From contig QWII01000085.1 in the NCBI GenBank assembly GCA_021405325.1, forward strand, positions 1 to 44,270: a stretch of DNA of 44,270 bases, read 5' to 3'. Numbering within the stretch: position 1 is the stretch's first letter; every line of letters begins with the position of its first letter. Below are positions 42,649 through 44,270 of this stretch, piece by piece. The stretch is from Caldilinea sp. CFX5 (GTDB lineage: Bacteria > Chloroflexota > Anaerolineae > Caldilineales > Caldilineaceae). The position numbers and the translations under genes are program-made. Under the pieces are notes generated by a model, which saw only the letters and a list, made by a program, of their open reading frames with translations, was not told where the DNA came from and did no database searches.

Positions 42649-43302
42649 CCGATGACAAACATAACACTGGGTCAAAACCTAGGCATTGGCAATGTGGTAT
42701 TCTTCCTTGAGTTGCAGGCCCAGGGTTTCCTGGTCGTCCGCTTCCCAGTCGATGTTGTAGATCTGCTCCAGGGGGCGCAGATGTCGCTCCGGTTGGCGGT
42801 GGCAGTCGAGACACCATTCCATGGTCATCGGTTCGGCTTTCCAGGCCAGCGGCATCTGGTCGATCGGGCCGTGACAGGTGGCGCAACCGACCCCTTTGTT
42901 GATATGGATGCTGTGATTAAAGTAGACATACGCCGGCACACGATGAACGCGATTCCAGACAATCGGTTGGCCGGTGCGATAGCTTTCACGCACCGGCGCC
43001 AGGGCCGGGCTATCGTTCCAGATCTGCGAATGGCAACTCATACAGGTGTGGGTGGGCGGCATCCCGGCGTAGGGAGAGACCTCGACGGCGGTATGACAGT
43101 AGCGACAGTCGATGCCCAGGCCGTTGACATGATGCTCGTGGCTGAATGGCACCGGCTGCTCCCGCGCCACGCCCACGTCGGTGACATAGGGGGAGCGCGC
43201 CAACAGCAGCCCCACCCCACCCAGGAGGGCGATAAAGAAGACGGCGCCAAAAATGGTCACTTTGGCAAAGGTATTGGCGCTTGGATGGAAAATTTATGAC
43301 AT
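42646..43302 (-). pseudogene. actA: actA, pentahaem cytochrome c of alternative complex III, two nonsense codons
   Basis: The ancestral frame begins at ATG 43302: M-S, then TAA at 43294-43296, then IFHPSANTFAKVTIFGA, the membrane-anchored N-terminus of ActA. Four haem motifs follow (CRYCH, CMSCH, CATCH, CLDCH). Just before the fifth, a TAG at 42679-42681 interrupts EEYHIANA-*-VLTQCYVCHR, after which the natural TAA comes at 42646-42648. A gene caller would report only a 193-residue tetrahaem piece from a GTG at 43260 without its start. ActA passes electrons from quinol oxidation to cytochrome c. Both stops are one C-to-T change from glutamine codons. The gene lies directly upstream of the actB remnant. 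Confidence 0.88.
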
Positions 43303-43352
43303 AGCTGTCCAGACCTCAAGCGTCCTTAGGAGCCGTAAAAATATAAGCTGCT

Positions 43353-43411
43353 GCTCAGCGCGAGTCCGTGACTCGCCCCAGGCGGTTGCGAGTCACGGAC
43401 TCGCGCTGAGC
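43353..43411. repeat. AGTCCGTGACT family hairpin, copy 4
   Basis: Perfect 24-bp arms: gctcagcgcgagtccgtgac onward (43353-43376) and 43388-43411, with an 11-base loop. It is nearly identical to copy 3 at 32469 in its arms, which supports a mobile or converted repeat. Confidence 0.92.
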
Positions 43412-43477
43412 GTTGTCTCAAACACAGCGTTGTCTCAAACACAGCGTTGTCTCAAACACAGCGTTGTCTCAAACACT
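43410..43477. repeat. 17-bp tandem repeat, four copies
   Basis: Unit gcgttgtctcaaacaca at 43410-43426, 43427-43443, 43444-43460 and 43461-43477 (the last base differs). It starts exactly where the palindrome at 43353-43411 ends and stops five bases before the chaB stop codon region. Confidence 0.95.
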
Positions 43478-43481
43478 ATTT

Positions 43482-43715
43482 TTACGACCCCTTGGCGACC
43501 CATTTACCTTGATCGTTCTTTTCGTATTTGTGCTTGACGGCGGCCCAGGCCACGCGATGGGCGGTCTCTTCGCGCGAGGCGTCGCCCCGGCGCTCATCGG
43601 GGTCTTTGTATTGCTCCCAGGCGTTGTTGTAGGCTTCTTTGTAGATCTCCTGCGCATGGCGGGGCAGATTTTCTTTCACGGCGTCAGGTAGATCGGCTAA
43701 CTTCTGATATGGCAT
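43482..43715 (-). CDS. ChaB family protein
   Basis: A 77-residue protein with the ChaB pattern: start MPYQKLADLPDAVKENLP, then HAQEIYKEAYNNAWEQY and ETAHRVAWAAVKHKYEKN. ChaB proteins are small, helical and named for a link to cation transport in Escherichia coli, though their mechanism is unclear. A strong TAGGAGG lies five bases before the ATG. It follows the membrane-protein gene upstream by 17 bp, so the two form an operon. Confidence 0.93.
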   Translation of the reverse strand: MPYQKLADLPDAVKENLPRHAQEIYKEAYNNAWEQYKDPDERRGDASREETAHRVAWAAVKHKYEKNDQGKWVAKGS

Positions 43716-43732
43716 AGCATCCTCCTACCGTA

Positions 43733-44056
43733 CTAAACGGCTTGACCAATCTCAACCCCTTTGACCTCAACGCCGCGACGCGGCCCGGTCGCGACCGCCG
43801 GCGCGGGCAGCATGGGCAAGGCTTTGGGCGGCGCTTGCGGCGTTAACCGGCCCGGCGCCACCACCCAGAAGGCTAGGGCGCCCAAAAAAGGGATAATGAC
43901 AATCAATCCGGCCCAAAGCGCCTTAGCCTCCTCTGAAAGCGACAAACGGCGCAAGTGCGCTAAGGCCAGCCCCATGAGCGTTAACCACGCCAGGGTGATC
44001 ACCAAATTGAGGGTTTGCGACAAAAAGAGCGGTAAGGTTACCGGAGATAGATCCAT
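43733..44056 (-). CDS. PLDc_N-like small membrane protein
   Basis: A 107-residue protein read from the ATG at 44056; a GTG at 44080 in frame would add eight residues and neither has a good ribosome-binding site. The first helix (LNLVITLAWLTLMGLALAHL) and the second (ALWAGLIVIIPFLGALAFWV) surround a short acidic loop, the pattern of the phospholipase-D-like N-terminal (PLDc_N) membrane domain, here without any catalytic part. A Pro/Ala-rich tail follows. It is co-transcribed with chaB downstream. The role is unknown. Confidence 0.75.
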   Translation of the reverse strand: MDLSPVTLPLFLSQTLNLVITLAWLTLMGLALAHLRRLSLSEEAKALWAGLIVIIPFLGALAFWVVAPGRLTPQAPPKALPMLPAPAVATGPRRGVEVKGVEIGQAV

Positions 44057-44180
44057 ATCGGCTCGATTTCTTTTAATCACTGTTGACTCAGTCGTTCAGG
44101 ATATACCCCATAACTATAGTGACCTAAGCATGGGTCAAGCCTCTACCGGGATACAGAAAAGAGATAGAGCGGAAGGCATA

Positions 44181-44270
44181 ACCGCCCCCATAACAACGCC
44201 CCCCATAACAACGCCCCCCATAACAACGCCCCCCATAACAACGCCCCCCATAACAACGCCCCCCATAACA
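44181..44270. repeat. 15-bp tandem repeat running off the window
   Basis: Six units of acgccccccataaca (44181-44195 with one substitution, then five perfect copies to 44270). The array continues past the right edge, so its full length is unknown. It lies upstream of the minus-strand PLDc_N/ChaB operon. Confidence 0.95.

Noticed and set aside
42540..43302. Reassignment of TAG/TAA to glutamine
   Set aside because: Intact genes in the same window end with TAG and TAA (for example at 3359, 4201, 13561, 14390 and 15936), and the region also has deletions and a frameshift, so pseudogenisation is the simpler reading.

Overview
The window looks like chromosomal DNA of a filamentous or sheathed Chloroflexota bacterium, probably Anaerolineae or Caldilineae. 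The supporting signs are remnants of an alternative complex III (ActA/ActB) respiratory operon, a cobalamin-type radical SAM protein of the TIGR03960 kind, high GC, several secreted proteins ending in a YLPL/LFVPF-like tail, and intergenic spaces crowded with palindromic repeats. The taxonomic assignment is an inference from family knowledge, not from a marker gene.

Layout. 1-6.4 kb: a secreted protein of unknown function on the minus strand, then a plus-strand set that reads as copper handling: a small two-helix membrane protein, a histidine-rich exported protein with an internally duplicated domain, a CopC-like protein, and a CopC-CopD fusion. 6.4-12.2 kb, minus strand: a giant CHAT-protease / STAND-NTPase / TPR protein whose TPR array is 15 near-identical 120-bp units, preceded by a zinc-ribbon protein and a two-helix membrane protein. 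This is the best protein-level candidate for an undescribed signalling or defence cassette. 12.6-17.7 kb, plus: an ABC sugar-importer operon with two permeases and two paralogous binding proteins but no ATPase. 18-20.3 kb: a B12-type radical SAM protein and a 40-residue membrane protein with its own promoter and terminator.

20.4-28.2 kb, minus: DUF1294, Uma2-type nuclease, a plasmanylethanolamine desaturase (CarF/PEDS1) homologue, a 1509-residue alpha-2-macroglobulin with two transmembrane helices where the bait region should be, a secreted protein, and a DUF2726 protein. 28.5-32.4 kb: a 1315-residue SdrD-B-domain surface protein. 32.6-40.5 kb: a Gfo/Idh/MocA oxidoreductase, Maf, RsgA, RarD, a lipoprotein serine hydrolase, a possible PD-(D/E)XK protein and hypoxanthine phosphoribosyltransferase.

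40.5-43.3 kb is the most unusual stretch. An AT-richer, ORF-poor interval of about 480 nt has a consensus promoter (TTGACA, 17 nt, TAAAAT with an extended -10) on the minus strand, a 5' hairpin, a long-range 14-bp helix and a strong terminator: a structured RNA gene I cannot assign to a known class. Next to it lies a decaying respiratory operon. actA carries nonsense codons at codon 3 and just before its fifth haem motif; actB has a nonsense codon at codon 8 and at least two internal deletions; a 39-residue piece of oxidase subunit III is cut off exactly at a 120-bp repeat element whose other copy sits at 4.2 kb. The window closes with a PLDc_N-like membrane protein, ChaB and a 15-bp tandem repeat running off the edge.

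All family assignments were made by eye from motifs; no database search was possible.
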